Made by a program: the position numbers and the translations under genes
The notes under the pieces: model-generated
Database searches by the model: none
Seen by the model: only the letters and a program-made list of their open reading frames with translations
What the model was told of the DNA's origin: nothing
Part shown: positions 24,384 through 35,034 of the stretch, one piece after another
How positions within the stretch are numbered: position 1 is the stretch's first letter
Layout: each line of letters opens with the position of its first letter
Source of the DNA: Halodesulfovibrio aestuarii DSM 17919 = ATCC 29578
GTDB lineage: Bacteria; Desulfobacterota; Desulfovibrionia; Desulfovibrionales; Desulfovibrionaceae
DNA length: 64,000 bases
Direction of reading: 5' to 3'
Assembly (NCBI RefSeq): GCF_000384815.1
Contig: NZ_ARQF01000021.1
Coordinates: forward strand, 1,137,673 to 1,201,672

Positions 24384-25559
24384 TTATAATTTCCGCAAAA
24401 TTTCAGCGGGATCTTGTCTGACAACAATAAGAGCAGGCCATAACCCAGCAGCTATGCTGAATGAAATCGCCATGATTGGCGGGTAAATTAGCGAACTAAG
24501 TGTAAGCCTTGGATAGATCATTCCAGATGTTAAGAAATACTGGTTATGGGAAGTGAGCTGAGAAAGGTCGATACCGATATCGGCAAAGACAATAACTGCT
24601 ATTGAGCCGGCCAGAACCCCAAGAGCACATGAAACTACATTGATCATAATAATCTTGATCGAAATAAAGTTAATAAGCTCCCAATGGGTGACTCCCATAG
24701 ATTTCATAATCCCGAATTCGCGGATGTTTCGTAAAATGAAAATGACGAACGCGCAGGATACACCAATGGAGACAATGGCAAGTACGATAGCGTTAACAAG
24801 ATCCATGCAGACACTATTGAGTTCAACAAGCTGCTGAAGGTCTGGCATGAGCTCTCCCCAAGTGAGAACTGTTGCTTTATTCGGAACAATTTTTCGTATG
24901 GTGTTTGCAATTGGTTCCGCTTGCCGGCCTTGTTGCAGAAAAACTGCCCCCTGATAGTTATCAGGGAGTTGCGATAGGTCTTTTTTGTTGCAGAATGCAA
25001 GCGTGTTATCAAACTGGCTGAGTCCAGTCTTAAAAATTCCGATAACGGTGTAGCTTGTTGCGTTACTTTGCGTGTTTGTTCTGAAAGACAACGTGTCTCC
25101 TACAGAAACAAGCAGCTTGTCCGCAATACCGGAGCCGATGAAGACTCCTTTTTTCTGACTATCAAACGGCGTACCCGCGATCGTTTTTTTCCACAAAGCC
25201 GTATTCTTGAGCTCTTCTTCAGGGGAAACCCCGATGAGTTGCAGCCCGGCGACATTCTTGTTTACTTCAACAAGTCCCGTTACGCTATAGCGTTTTAAAA
25301 TCGTACGTACACCATCGACCTTGAGCTCATTTGTAGAAACATTCTCAGGAACATCCTGAAGAGCTATTTGACCAAAGTATAGCGAGGTGGAGTTTTCGAT
25401 CATCGTGTCGCTTACGCCCATCGCAAGCGCGGACAAGAACACAAGGGTCATGATCGCGGTTGTGAGCATGACACCGATAACGAGGGATGAGCGCCAGGAG
25501 CGGATCAAAAAGAGTGCTGCGACTCTCACCCAATATAAGAACGTTGTTATCCTTTGCAT
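24384..25559 (-). CDS. ABC transporter permease (FtsX/LolC/MacB-type)
   Basis: A 391-residue permease with the family layout: one N-terminal membrane helix (LVIGVMLTTAIMTLVFLSALA), a periplasmic domain of about 200 residues, and three C-terminal helices, the first containing the conserved REFGIMKSMGVTHWELI coupling loop. No outer-membrane partner or membrane-fusion protein is encoded alongside, which favours a lipid-handling Lol-like role over tripartite efflux. It lies 9 nt after the polyprenyl-synthase-like gene. Confidence 0.88.
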   Translation of the reverse strand: MQRITTFLYWVRVAALFLIRSWRSSLVIGVMLTTAIMTLVFLSALAMGVSDTMIENSTSLYFGQIALQDVPENVSTNELKVDGVRTILKRYSVTGLVEVNKNVAGLQLIGVSPEEELKNTALWKKTIAGTPFDSQKKGVFIGSGIADKLLVSVGDTLSFRTNTQSNATSYTVIGIFKTGLSQFDNTLAFCNKKDLSQLPDNYQGAVFLQQGRQAEPIANTIRKIVPNKATVLTWGELMPDLQQLVELNSVCMDLVNAIVLAIVSIGVSCAFVIFILRNIREFGIMKSMGVTHWELINFISIKIIMINVVSCALGVLAGSIAVIVFADIGIDLSQLTSHNQYFLTSGMIYPRLTLSSLIYPPIMAISFSIAAGLWPALIVVRQDPAEILRKL

Positions 25560-25568
25560 GATAGTAAA

Positions 25569-26573
25569 CTACATTGAAAAGAATCGTTTTACACCAATGC
25601 GTTCCAATAAAAAAATTATGCTGTATTTTTTTATTGAGCTTGGTTCGTCACTAAAAAGAACGTCAACGCCTGCGTTGAGATATTGTAAGCCCAGTTCTGT
25701 TATGTGCTTCTGCGCGTCAGGAAATTTTCTCAAAATACTGTCTGTTGTCATATCCTTATCACGCAAACACATGGTTCGAAGTTCGTTACCGCTCTCTTCT
25801 CCATATCTATGATTTATGTATGATGCTAAGTAATTATGGTGTCCGTCGCGTATGTCAGGAACAATATCAGACATGTCATCTAATAACTGGCATCCCATTC
25901 CCACTGCATAGAGCGCATCTTTAATGCCTTCTACATCACTGGTTAACTCATTTTCAAATCGAGTAGGGATGGCCCACGGTGCTGTAAACAGTATTCCTGT
26001 TTTATAATGATGGACTTGGGTAATAATCTCTTCAGGAGAGAGAAATTTACCCACTCCGCCTTCTTCTGAAGCTTCCTGAACTCCACTTGGAGTAAGTGCA
26101 TTCAGGGAGATAGCGACACCGTCCAGAACAAATTCAGCAGAAACTTCTTCCCGCTTATGTGCCTCGAATAATATATTGAACAGAACTCTATCTGAAACCA
26201 GAATGTCCATTACAGACCGAAATTTCACTGCTTTTCTAGGCAGGTTTGTGTCGAGTGTGCACTTGTATTCGTCATCCAGAATATTGTCACATCCGGTAAC
26301 AATGCCACGTAAAGCCTGATTTATAGCCACATACATTTCACAACGGCTCAGGTCGATTCCGGCTTTGTAATAAGAATATAGAAAAATGAACGAAAAGAAG
26401 TTGTCGGTAATGGGGTAACATCCATCTTCATTTCTCTTTAAAACAATACTGTTGCCTTGCAAAAGAGTTTGCGCAGTGTCGTAGTATCGGTTGATACCGG
26501 CATTGAGTGTCTTTTGAAGGGCAGAAACGACGCTGCTTGATTCTATGAATTTATTGATAATAAAACGCTTCAT
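25569..26573 (-). CDS. Polyprenyl-synthase-superfamily protein
   Basis: A 334-residue class I isoprenoid-synthase-fold protein. The first aspartate-rich motif is D96-N-I-L-D100-D101, a K191-T192 pair matches the conserved KT of prenyl synthases, and the second motif is D232-D-M-S-D236 (in GMGCQLLDDMSDI). These bind the Mg-diphosphate of allylic substrates. The first motif is an unusual DxxxDD arrangement, so the protein may be a terpene cyclase or a divergent transferase rather than a chain-elongating synthase. ATG at 26573 was chosen; the upstream TTG overlaps the methyltransferase. It is flanked by a methyltransferase and an ABC exporter. Confidence 0.75.
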   Translation of the reverse strand: MKRFIINKFIESSSVVSALQKTLNAGINRYYDTAQTLLQGNSIVLKRNEDGCYPITDNFFSFIFLYSYYKAGIDLSRCEMYVAINQALRGIVTGCDNILDDEYKCTLDTNLPRKAVKFRSVMDILVSDRVLFNILFEAHKREEVSAEFVLDGVAISLNALTPSGVQEASEEGGVGKFLSPEEIITQVHHYKTGILFTAPWAIPTRFENELTSDVEGIKDALYAVGMGCQLLDDMSDIVPDIRDGHHNYLASYINHRYGEESGNELRTMCLRDKDMTTDSILRKFPDAQKHITELGLQYLNAGVDVLFSDEPSSIKKYSIIFLLERIGVKRFFSM

Positions 26574-26580
26574 GTGACTA

Positions 26581-27237
26581 TTATTGATTTTTTTGTGTTG
26601 AAAAAATGGCAATGTAACCGAGGTATGTTTTTACCAGCTCCGGTTCTTTAAAACCTGCTTCTACCATTACGTCCGGCATCAGTCCTTTAATGTTTTCCGC
26701 TATCTGTGGTTGAAAGAGTAGCCAGCGGGAGATGTGGGACGTGAGGGCACCGAAGAAAGAGGTAGGCTTATGCATATCAGCGATAACAAGACGGCCTCCG
26801 GGTTTCAAAACACGGTAAGCTTCTTTAAGAGACTTCAATTTAAGATCAAGTGGAATGTGGTGGTAGAACATAGTTGAGAATACTGAATCAAAGGAACTGT
26901 CTTCATAAGGGAGATCTTCTGCTGCAACAGCTTCAAATCTACAGGTTTCAGTCCCCCGCAGTTTCCGAGCCTCTTCAATCATTTTTCCCGCAGCATCAAT
27001 ACCCAGTACATATCCACTTTCCACAGCGGAAACATTACGAGAAGCTAAATGGGTAATAAATCCGGTTCCGCACCCAATATCCAATATTCGGTGGGAAGGC
27101 TCTATCTGCAATAAAGAGATGACGAGGTCATTCATTTCTTTCTGCTTGCCAAGCAACAGCAATGGTTCACAGAAATCATATATGCTTGCGGCACCATCTA
27201 AAGTTCTGCCACGAGTTGGAACACTTTTAATACTCAC
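26581..27237 (-). CDS. UbiE/MenG-like SAM methyltransferase
   Basis: A 218-residue class I methyltransferase. Motif I is ILDIGCGTGFITHLA (about residues 50-64), then LGIDAAGKMIEEARK, AEDLPYEDSSFDSVFSTMFYHHI (motif IV), and the typical VLKPGGRLVIADMHKP. Highest resemblance is to UbiE/COQ5 and other small-molecule or lipid methyltransferases. It is the first gene of a five-gene operon, 7 nt upstream of the polyprenyl-synthase-like gene, so methylation of an isoprenoid is a reasonable guess. Confidence 0.85.
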   Translation of the reverse strand: MSIKSVPTRGRTLDGAASIYDFCEPLLLLGKQKEMNDLVISLLQIEPSHRILDIGCGTGFITHLASRNVSAVESGYVLGIDAAGKMIEEARKLRGTETCRFEAVAAEDLPYEDSSFDSVFSTMFYHHIPLDLKLKSLKEAYRVLKPGGRLVIADMHKPTSFFGALTSHISRWLLFQPQIAENIKGLMPDVMVEAGFKEPELVKTYLGYIAIFSTQKNQ

Positions 27238-27724
27238 AGTTTCCTCCTGAGTTGATGAAGAAGTATGCAGGAATTACATAGTATGTATACCCAATGGATA
27301 AGAAACGCAGAGTCTATACCATAGGATGCTTGAAGGTTAAAAAAAGAAGAAAAAAGTACATGAAACATTCATTATCCGTACTAATAGTTATCACTACTAA
27401 AAAAAGCAAGAAAATAAACGAACCTAGCTAGTATACAATCTGAGCCAGATTCGTCGCGCGATGATATGGACGGAGTACTCATTCTTTTCTGTTATGTGGA
27501 AAGAAGCAGCCGCATACCGGTCACAGTCGAAAAAGATCCGATAAACGGTTACTGTTAAGTGACTCTACTCTCCAAATGTTACAAAACGGTTAAGACTTTT
27601 ACAGTAGATTGTTCATCAGACTCATATTTATCAGGGAACAGTGCCCCTGCCCCCCCTAGCTGCTTTTGAAGTGTCGTCATAAACAGTATGATCTTGTGGC
27701 GTTACTGCATTTGGGTTGCAGAAT
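27238..27724. other. Gene-free region upstream of the methyltransferase operon
   Basis: About 490 bp without a convincing gene. A Shine-Dalgarno (GGAGGAAAC) precedes the methyltransferase start at 27237, and an A/T-rich stretch at 27340-27440 probably holds its promoter. I see no clear operator. Confidence 0.4.
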
Positions 27725-27762
27725 AAAAAAGGCTTCATGATGATTTTCATGAAGCCTTTTTA
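27725..27762. terminator. Terminator beyond the antiporter gene
   Basis: AAAAAAGGCTTCATGA and complement around 6 nt, with A and T tracts on both sides; lies 40 bp past the antiporter stop. Confidence 0.8.
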
Positions 27763-27800
27763 TAGCAGGATCACATTACGAGTTAGTCCGTCTGTGGTTT

Positions 27801-29399
27801 TTACTCACCCACCACAATTTTTGGATCATCCAGACAGCTACATATATCGTTCGCCAGACCAATGCCGATTTCATCATAAATATTGAAAGCCAAGTCGGCG
27901 CCGCCTTCCAGCAGGGGTTCTACCTCATCGTCGAATTCTGTTATTGCTACTATCTTGCAGACTACTCCCAGCTGTTTCGCCATAGTTATGGCGTACAATT
28001 TTGCATCGAAGCTCGGAATGGTAACTACACATGTTTTTACAAAGTTCAGCGACACGAGCCGACGCCAGAAATCCCGGCCCGATACGTCAGCATATATAAC
28101 GTTGCGCCCCTCCGCATTGTGTCTCTTTACTTTTTCTTGATCTGCATCCACCCCCAAAACCACATTGCCATAGCGTTCGCGCAACACATCATACGTCTGG
28201 GTGCCTACGCGTCCCATCCCGAGGATGATCACTTGCCACATAACCGTGGGTATGATGCGTTCCTCGTCCGGATGTGACTTGGCGGTTTCAAAACGGTTAA
28301 GAACATTGCGCCATTTTTCAAATAACTCGTCAGCCACCACATTCAGGGGCGAGGCAACGATAAATGACAGTGAGAGAGAAATGGCCATGACCACAAGCCA
28401 CCTGTTGTCCAACCAGCCGTTGGACACTCCTATGGCTCCCACAATGAGACCAAACTCACTGTAGTTGGTGAGCGTTACAGAAGTGATAAAGGATGATCTG
28501 GAACTCAGGTTGAAGCGAGTGAGTAAAAAGAAAAAAAGAAGGCTTTTTAACGGGATGGCAAGCACGAACAACGCTGAGACTACGAACGAGTCAAAGTCTG
28601 GAAATCCTCCCAGTCCAATGCTGAGGAAAAAGCCTAGAAGCATGAAGTCCTTGATACTGAGAAGGGATTCCGACAACTCTGTTGCCCGAGGGTGCGTTGC
28701 TAAAAGCATGCCCATGACCAATGCACCAAGGTCAGCCTTAAGACCCACCAACTCAAACACACCTGCACCGGCGGCCAAAGCCAGAGCCATTCCGAAAAGC
28801 ACTTGCAATTCACCGTGGCCGATATGGTTCAGGATATAAAAAAACATCCAGCGTGCCGCTGGAAGCAGCGCAATTATTAGCAGTGCCCACAGGGAGGGAG
28901 TTTTGCCTGTAGAAAATGTGATAAACAGTACGGCCAAGATATCCTGAATAATGAGGATGCCGATGGAGGTTCTGCCGTTAAGAGAGTTGGCTAACCCACT
29001 TTCTTCCAGAATTTTAACGGCAAAAACGGTGCTGGAAAAACTTAAGGCAAACCCCAGCAGGAGTGAGGTGGCAACATTAAGCTCTGCGAAAAAATGCAAT
29101 CCTGCGAACGTAAGCAGCTGAATGCCCAACCCGAAAAAAAGTACCGTAATAAGCATGTGGATTGAGCCAGCAGCCCAAATTTCCGGACGCAGCAACTGTT
29201 TGATTTTTAGTTTCAGACCTATGGTGAATAAAAGTAGAGTTACCCCCATATCGCCAACTAACTGAATATTCTCAGACGTGGAGAACCCCAACAAATTCAG
29301 TATAAAACCGGCAACAAGAAACCCCACCAATGCTGGCAGCCCTACGCGGTTGGCTAAAAGCCCTAGAACGAAGGTGACAGATAGAATGATTGGATCCAT
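27801..29399 (-). CDS. CPA2-family cation/proton antiporter with TrkA-N domain (Kef/YbaL-like)
   Basis: A 532-residue protein with about 12 membrane helices in residues 1-375 (Na_H_exchanger fold, including LLLFTIGLKLKIKQL and GFALSFSSTVFAVKIL) and a cytoplasmic TrkA-N/Rossmann domain after residue 390 (VIILGMGRVGTQTYDVL, then VVLGVDADQEKV). It exchanges K+ or Na+ for protons, gated by NAD(H) or a thiol adduct. ATG at 29399 has GAGGG at correct spacing; the ATG-less start at 29423 does not. No KefF/KefG ancillary gene lies beside it. Confidence 0.85.
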   Translation of the reverse strand: MDPIILSVTFVLGLLANRVGLPALVGFLVAGFILNLLGFSTSENIQLVGDMGVTLLLFTIGLKLKIKQLLRPEIWAAGSIHMLITVLFFGLGIQLLTFAGLHFFAELNVATSLLLGFALSFSSTVFAVKILEESGLANSLNGRTSIGILIIQDILAVLFITFSTGKTPSLWALLIIALLPAARWMFFYILNHIGHGELQVLFGMALALAAGAGVFELVGLKADLGALVMGMLLATHPRATELSESLLSIKDFMLLGFFLSIGLGGFPDFDSFVVSALFVLAIPLKSLLFFFLLTRFNLSSRSSFITSVTLTNYSEFGLIVGAIGVSNGWLDNRWLVVMAISLSLSFIVASPLNVVADELFEKWRNVLNRFETAKSHPDEERIIPTVMWQVIILGMGRVGTQTYDVLRERYGNVVLGVDADQEKVKRHNAEGRNVIYADVSGRDFWRRLVSLNFVKTCVVTIPSFDAKLYAITMAKQLGVVCKIVAITEFDDEVEPLLEGGADLAFNIYDEIGIGLANDICSCLDDPKIVVGE

Positions 29400-29472
29400 A
29401 GGGCCCTCAAGCTGCTGTAACAATCTGGTTGAAAAACGAGTCCTGACAGAACGTCAGAAAAATTCATTCAAT

Positions 29473-29500
29473 AGAAGGTGATGGAAAAGCCTCACCTTCT
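29473..29500. repeat. Inverted repeat upstream of the antiporter
   Basis: AGAAGGTGA / TCACCTTCT with a 10-nt loop, about 75 bp upstream of the antiporter start. The T-rich tail is on the plus strand where no gene ends, so this may be a leader structure or operator. Confidence 0.4.
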
Positions 29501-29692
29501 ATCTTATTTTATTATGTTTTTTTTTACTGATTATTTTGACATCAAACTTGAGTTTTGGAAAGAGGAGACAAACTTTTCAGGCAACATCACATGACGCTAC
29601 ATTATCTTCATCTCGGGATAAGACCGTCTTGTCACACATATAACAACACCCGCCTTCAAATGCTGACTCGCCCTCCCTGTTCCAGATGTTCA

Positions 29693-30601
29693 TCACCCCT
29701 TGTCAGTTGAGCTTTTCTTACCGCCCGCCCTCATTTGAGGATTTAAGCTGACAGTGGAAAGTGATCCATGAGAAAAAACGCTTGTTGCATAGGCTACAGC
29801 AAGTGCAAATAACGCTGCACCGCACCCAATACCGGCAGCATAGTAAGGAGGAGCAGACAGAGCAATACGCATAAACAACGTAGCAATTACATAACCGGAG
29901 TTTCTAAATACGGCATGGAAACCCGGCATAAATCGTTGCGTTACAAGCACCAGCAAAATGTCTGCAAAAATAAGAACGGTATAGAGCGTAACAAAAAAGT
30001 CATGTTTTCTACCATAAAAAAGAAAATCTACGGCATCATAACTACCTATCCCTACAAAGACAAAAAACAAAACCAGCGCAATAATTTTTTTCGTCAGTAC
30101 ATAACGCATACGTTCTACAGGGTCTTTTAAATACCCCTGATAACGCTGCACACGATAATATATTCCCAGAATTACAAATATAGCCAGTGCAGCTGAACTG
30201 GAAGCAGCCACATGTAAAAGAGCCTCAGAGTCTAATGCAACAGTTATCGGCTCATGCATATGTGATAATTCTTTGAAAGAATTCCTGAGTAAAATTAGTG
30301 TCAGAATTTCTAACTGCTTACCAAGCGATTTAGAAATGGAGGTAGATAACACAAAGATAAGGCTCAGAACTTCCAGAACCAAAAGCATCGTAAACGCAAG
30401 ATTAACCGCATAAAAGTGGTTTAACGGTGTTATTGCTGCAATGCGTTCCGGCAACAACCCTTGACGGTTAAGCTCTATTCCCAAAATGCCTAGCAAGAAC
30501 ATCGCAATTAATAACTGGGCAACAAAGCGTTCCGTTTTCGGGTTCTCCCAGAAATGATGCAATAAATCAAACAGGTTCGAAGCAGGTTCTAAACGACTCA
30601 T
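29693..30601 (-). CDS. Hypothetical polytopic membrane protein, 302 aa
   Basis: I do not recognise the family. It has about seven hydrophobic helices (for example LLIAMFLLGILGIELN, FAVNLAFT-like LAFTMLLVLEVLSLIFVLS, AALAIFVILGIYYRV, IIALVLFFVFVGIGSY, LIFADILLVLVTQ) and a Lys/Ser-rich C-terminus, and lacks a cleavable signal. It is transcribed divergently from the stress-protein/N-ATPase operon, with about 450 bp between. It might function with sodium energetics, but only the position suggests this. Confidence 0.7.
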   Translation of the reverse strand: MSRLEPASNLFDLLHHFWENPKTERFVAQLLIAMFLLGILGIELNRQGLLPERIAAITPLNHFYAVNLAFTMLLVLEVLSLIFVLSTSISKSLGKQLEILTLILLRNSFKELSHMHEPITVALDSEALLHVAASSSAALAIFVILGIYYRVQRYQGYLKDPVERMRYVLTKKIIALVLFFVFVGIGSYDAVDFLFYGRKHDFFVTLYTVLIFADILLVLVTQRFMPGFHAVFRNSGYVIATLFMRIALSAPPYYAAGIGCGAALFALAVAYATSVFSHGSLSTVSLNPQMRAGGKKSSTDKG

Positions 30602-31055
30602 AACGACTCCAACTAGTAATAATTACTAATCCTAGATTTCTTTTTTTATTTTTTCAACCATAATATAGACAAAATGCTCTGATTCAGCACCCCCTTATAC
30701 GTACCTTGAAAAGATGCAGGGGACACTCATAACTTACAGTAGAGGCTCTGAATGACACGGCTGTGTCATTCTTTTTCATTTTCTCCCCTTTCCTCCTCAC
30801 AGAGCAACGCCGTCATTCCCCGCAAAGCACAGACAGTACCCCGCCAACAGAATTTAGATATGCCATTTCTGCAACCGTATGAGAAAAAAACAAAATATAC
30901 TGTGCACCTCTGCCCCTCCCTCCTAAAATTACAAGGAGAGAAAGCTCCTTGTTTTTTTGATAAGGGCAGATTCTCCAACAAAGACTCCGAACTGTTACAC
31001 CTCAAAAAAGCAGCCCAAAAAGAAGCACCAAGAGGCCTGCGACAAGGGAGAACAT
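30602..31055. promoter_or_regulatory. Long leader of the stress protein / N-ATPase operon
   Basis: A 454-bp divergent intergenic region. The reading frames in it look non-coding. Near its end lies an intrinsic terminator (30931-30958), about 100 bp before the first start codon, which would attenuate any transcript that starts further upstream. Confidence 0.5.
30931..30958 (+). terminator. Intrinsic terminator or attenuator ahead of the operon
   Basis: ACAAGGAG-AGAAAG-CTCCTTGT followed by seven T. No gene ends just before it on the plus strand, so it would either end a small RNA or work as an attenuator of the operon. Confidence 0.75.
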
Positions 31056-31913
31056 ATGGAACGGCATCTGTTACTAGCGGTTGGAACTCATCCCCACGCC
31101 ACCTCAGGACAAAACTTTGTAAGCGACTTCCTTACAAAAAAAGATAATATCAAGCTGACATTGTTAACAATTTATACAGCGTATGACGAGTATAGTGCAG
31201 TCGCTCTTACGACCCACATTGCTGAAAAAAAAGCACTCGCAGTATTGAACGAAGTCCGGAAAACACTTGAAGCAAAAGGCTTTGACCACAAGAAAATTAC
31301 ACTTCGCCCCATTCTAGTCCAAGGCTCGCGTGCACGTACCCTTATGCATGAAATAAATAAAGAACAATTTGATGCAGTTATTCTCAGCCGCAGAGAACGT
31401 ATTCTCACCTTAGAGGACTTTTTAGACACCAGCGTATGCACCGAGCTACTGAAAACTGAAAAAAAAGGTCATATCCCTCCCTTCTGGCTATGCCGGCAAT
31501 TGACAGAGAAGAAAAAGGGAGTGCTGCTTTGCACAGACGGTTCCAATCCCTCCATGAGGATCGCTGAGTATGTGGGGGGGATATTGCAAGAAATTCCGGA
31601 ACAAGATGTCTGTGTGCTCCATATCACCGACCCTGCAAAGGCAGACAGTTCTGATGCCGAGTCCGTTGTCCAACAGACCGTGGAGAAAATAACGGCTGCA
31701 GGACTGGATCAAAGCCGCATATCTTCCAAAATATTAGAAGGCCGTGGAGCTGCGCGGATTATTATTGATCAGGCGACACAAGGAGACTTCGCGGTCGTGG
31801 CCATGGGAACGGCAGGAACAGGCCAAAAAACGTTCTCAAAACTGTTTACGGGCTCTGTGGCACGCAATGTATTCAAGGAGCTGACTGAAGCCGTGTTGTG
31901 GGCGAGTTTTTAA
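31056..31913 (+). CDS. Universal stress protein, two-domain
   Basis: A 285-residue protein of two UspA-like domains: first MERHLLLAVGTHPHATSGQNF with LVQGSRARTLMHEINKEQFDAVIL, second GVLLCTDGSNPSMRIAEYVGG with LEGRGAARIIIDQATQGDFAVVAMG and a closing GTAGTGQKTFSKLFTGSVA nucleotide-loop-like segment. The start has AGGGAGAA before ATG; an upstream in-frame start at 30957 lies in the terminator. It ends 22 nt before the beta subunit gene and appears to be the first gene of the N-ATPase operon. A link between ATP or membrane-energy sensing and the pump is inference. Confidence 0.82.
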   Translation: MERHLLLAVGTHPHATSGQNFVSDFLTKKDNIKLTLLTIYTAYDEYSAVALTTHIAEKKALAVLNEVRKTLEAKGFDHKKITLRPILVQGSRARTLMHEINKEQFDAVILSRRERILTLEDFLDTSVCTELLKTEKKGHIPPFWLCRQLTEKKKGVLLCTDGSNPSMRIAEYVGGILQEIPEQDVCVLHITDPAKADSSDAESVVQQTVEKITAAGLDQSRISSKILEGRGAARIIIDQATQGDFAVVAMGTAGTGQKTFSKLFTGSVARNVFKELTEAVLWASF

Positions 31914-31929
31914 AAATAGCGCACGGTGA

Positions 31930-33682
<1,753 letters not shown>

Positions 33683-33686
<4 letters not shown>

Positions 33687-33994
33687 CTTCAAACAAAAGT
33701 TTTCCGCACCGGATCGGAGAAAAAGAACGGCGCAGGCTCAAGGCCGAACAAAAAAAAAATATCGGTGCATGGTATGGCCTCGGGCTTGTCGGGATTGTGG
33801 GATGGTCTGTGGTAATCCCCACCCTTCTTGGAATCTTTTTAGGAGTATGGGTGGATATTCACTGGCCAAGTCCACGCTCATGGACGCTGATGCTTATGGT
33901 GCTGGGCCTTTTTATAGGATGCCTTTGTGCCGGATTCTGGGTGAACCGGCAACGGCAACAGATAATGAAAGAGAGAACGAATGAAGATCGTTGA
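33683..33994 (+). CDS. atpQ: N-ATPase AtpQ (AtpI-like) membrane protein
   Basis: A 103-residue protein with two membrane helices (GLGLVGIVGWSVVIPTLLGIFLGVWVDIHW and LMLMVLGLFIGCLCAGFWV), the AtpI/AtpQ arrangement. In N-ATPase operons it sits between epsilon and AtpR and is thought to aid c-ring assembly or Mg/Ca import. Overlaps AtpR by 14 nt. Confidence 0.82.
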
Positions 33995-34292
33995 TATAGT
34001 CATAGGGCTGAGTATGGGAGGAGTGTTGTCCTGCATTCATTTTGGAGGACTTTGGCTGGTACTGAAACGAATGCCGACCAGCGAACGCCCCGCGTTTCTT
34101 TTCTGGACGACCACCATGGCACGATACGGTATTACCTTGTACGGTATGTATCTGGCCCTCACCATGGGCGGAATCGTGTTAGTGGGCGCATGCGCAGGCT
34201 TGTATCTGGCTCGTTTAATGGTGGTACCCCGTCTTGCAGACAGGTTAGAGAAAAACGGAGGCAGTTCCCTGCTCCGTGCCGCAAAAGAGTAA
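33981..34292 (+). CDS. atpR: N-ATPase AtpR membrane subunit
   Basis: A 103-residue protein with three hydrophobic helices (VLSCIHFGGLWLVLKRM, LFWTTTMARYGITLYGMYLAL, GGIVLVGACAGLYLARLMV). AtpR is found only in N-ATPases and carries conserved Arg residues in the membrane (here R near MARYG and ARLM), proposed to interact with the c-ring carboxylates. Its position after AtpQ is diagnostic. Confidence 0.85.
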   Translation: MKIVDIVIGLSMGGVLSCIHFGGLWLVLKRMPTSERPAFLFWTTTMARYGITLYGMYLALTMGGIVLVGACAGLYLARLMVVPRLADRLEKNGGSSLLRAAKE

Positions 34293-34335
34293 CGCTCTCC
34301 TCCGGCACCATCCGCACATCGCTATAAGGAAGAAT

Positions 34336-35031
34336 ATGCAATTCAGTCCTGACCATATTATCTACTATCAGGGAACATTTGCCTCCCTGAACGCAACGAT
34401 TATGTTCACATGGGGGATCATACTTTTTCTGGCGCTCTTTTCATGGTCTGTTACCCGCAATCTGACCAGTTCCACTGATTTTAATTTCCGTCAAAATATT
34501 CTGGAAATTCTTGTGGACGGGCTACTAAACCAGATTCGTGAAACGACAAGACAGGAACCGGAGCGCTTCCTGCCCCTTCTGGGTACACTGTTTATCTTTA
34601 TTTTAGTGTCCAATATCCTTGCAGTAGTCCCGGGTTTTGAGCCGCCGACAGGTTCACTATCCACCACTGCTGCGTTGGCTCTGTGCGTTTTTTTTGCCGT
34701 GCCATACTACGGAATCCGCGCACACGGCCTGAAAAATTACCTTGTCGGCTACATCCGCCCAAATCCCTTCATGCTTCCCTTCAACGTGGTGGGCGAGCTT
34801 TCCCGCACGTTTGCGCTCAGCGTGCGACTCTTCGGTAACATCATGAGCGGCTCAATGATGGGGAGTATTCTGCTGATCCTCGCACCGCTCTTTTTCCCAA
34901 TACTTATGAATCTGCTGGGGCTGTTAATCGGTGTAGTGCAGGCATACATATTTGTGGTTCTTGCCGCAGTCTTTATCGCTTCAGGCATGGAATCTCATCT
35001 GGAAACAACTGACCTAAATAACAAGGAGTAA
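34336..35031 (+). CDS. atpB: N-type ATPase subunit a
   Basis: A 231-residue ion-channel subunit from ATG at 34336 (AAGGAAGA before it). The essential stator Arg is in ALSVRLFGNIMSG; the conserved GELSRT and PTGSLSTTAALAL segments are present. It forms the ion half-channels with the c-ring. Follows AtpR after 43 nt; the c gene starts 3 nt later. Confidence 0.93.
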   Translation: MQFSPDHIIYYQGTFASLNATIMFTWGIILFLALFSWSVTRNLTSSTDFNFRQNILEILVDGLLNQIRETTRQEPERFLPLLGTLFIFILVSNILAVVPGFEPPTGSLSTTAALALCVFFAVPYYGIRAHGLKNYLVGYIRPNPFMLPFNVVGELSRTFALSVRLFGNIMSGSMMGSILLILAPLFFPILMNLLGLLIGVVQAYIFVVLAAVFIASGMESHLETTDLNNKE

Positions 35032-35034
35032 ACT

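Noticed and set aside
30752..31147. 131-codon frame in the leader of the stress-protein/N-ATPase operon
   Set aside because: Crosses a strong terminator and overlaps the supported stress-protein gene; composition not protein-like.
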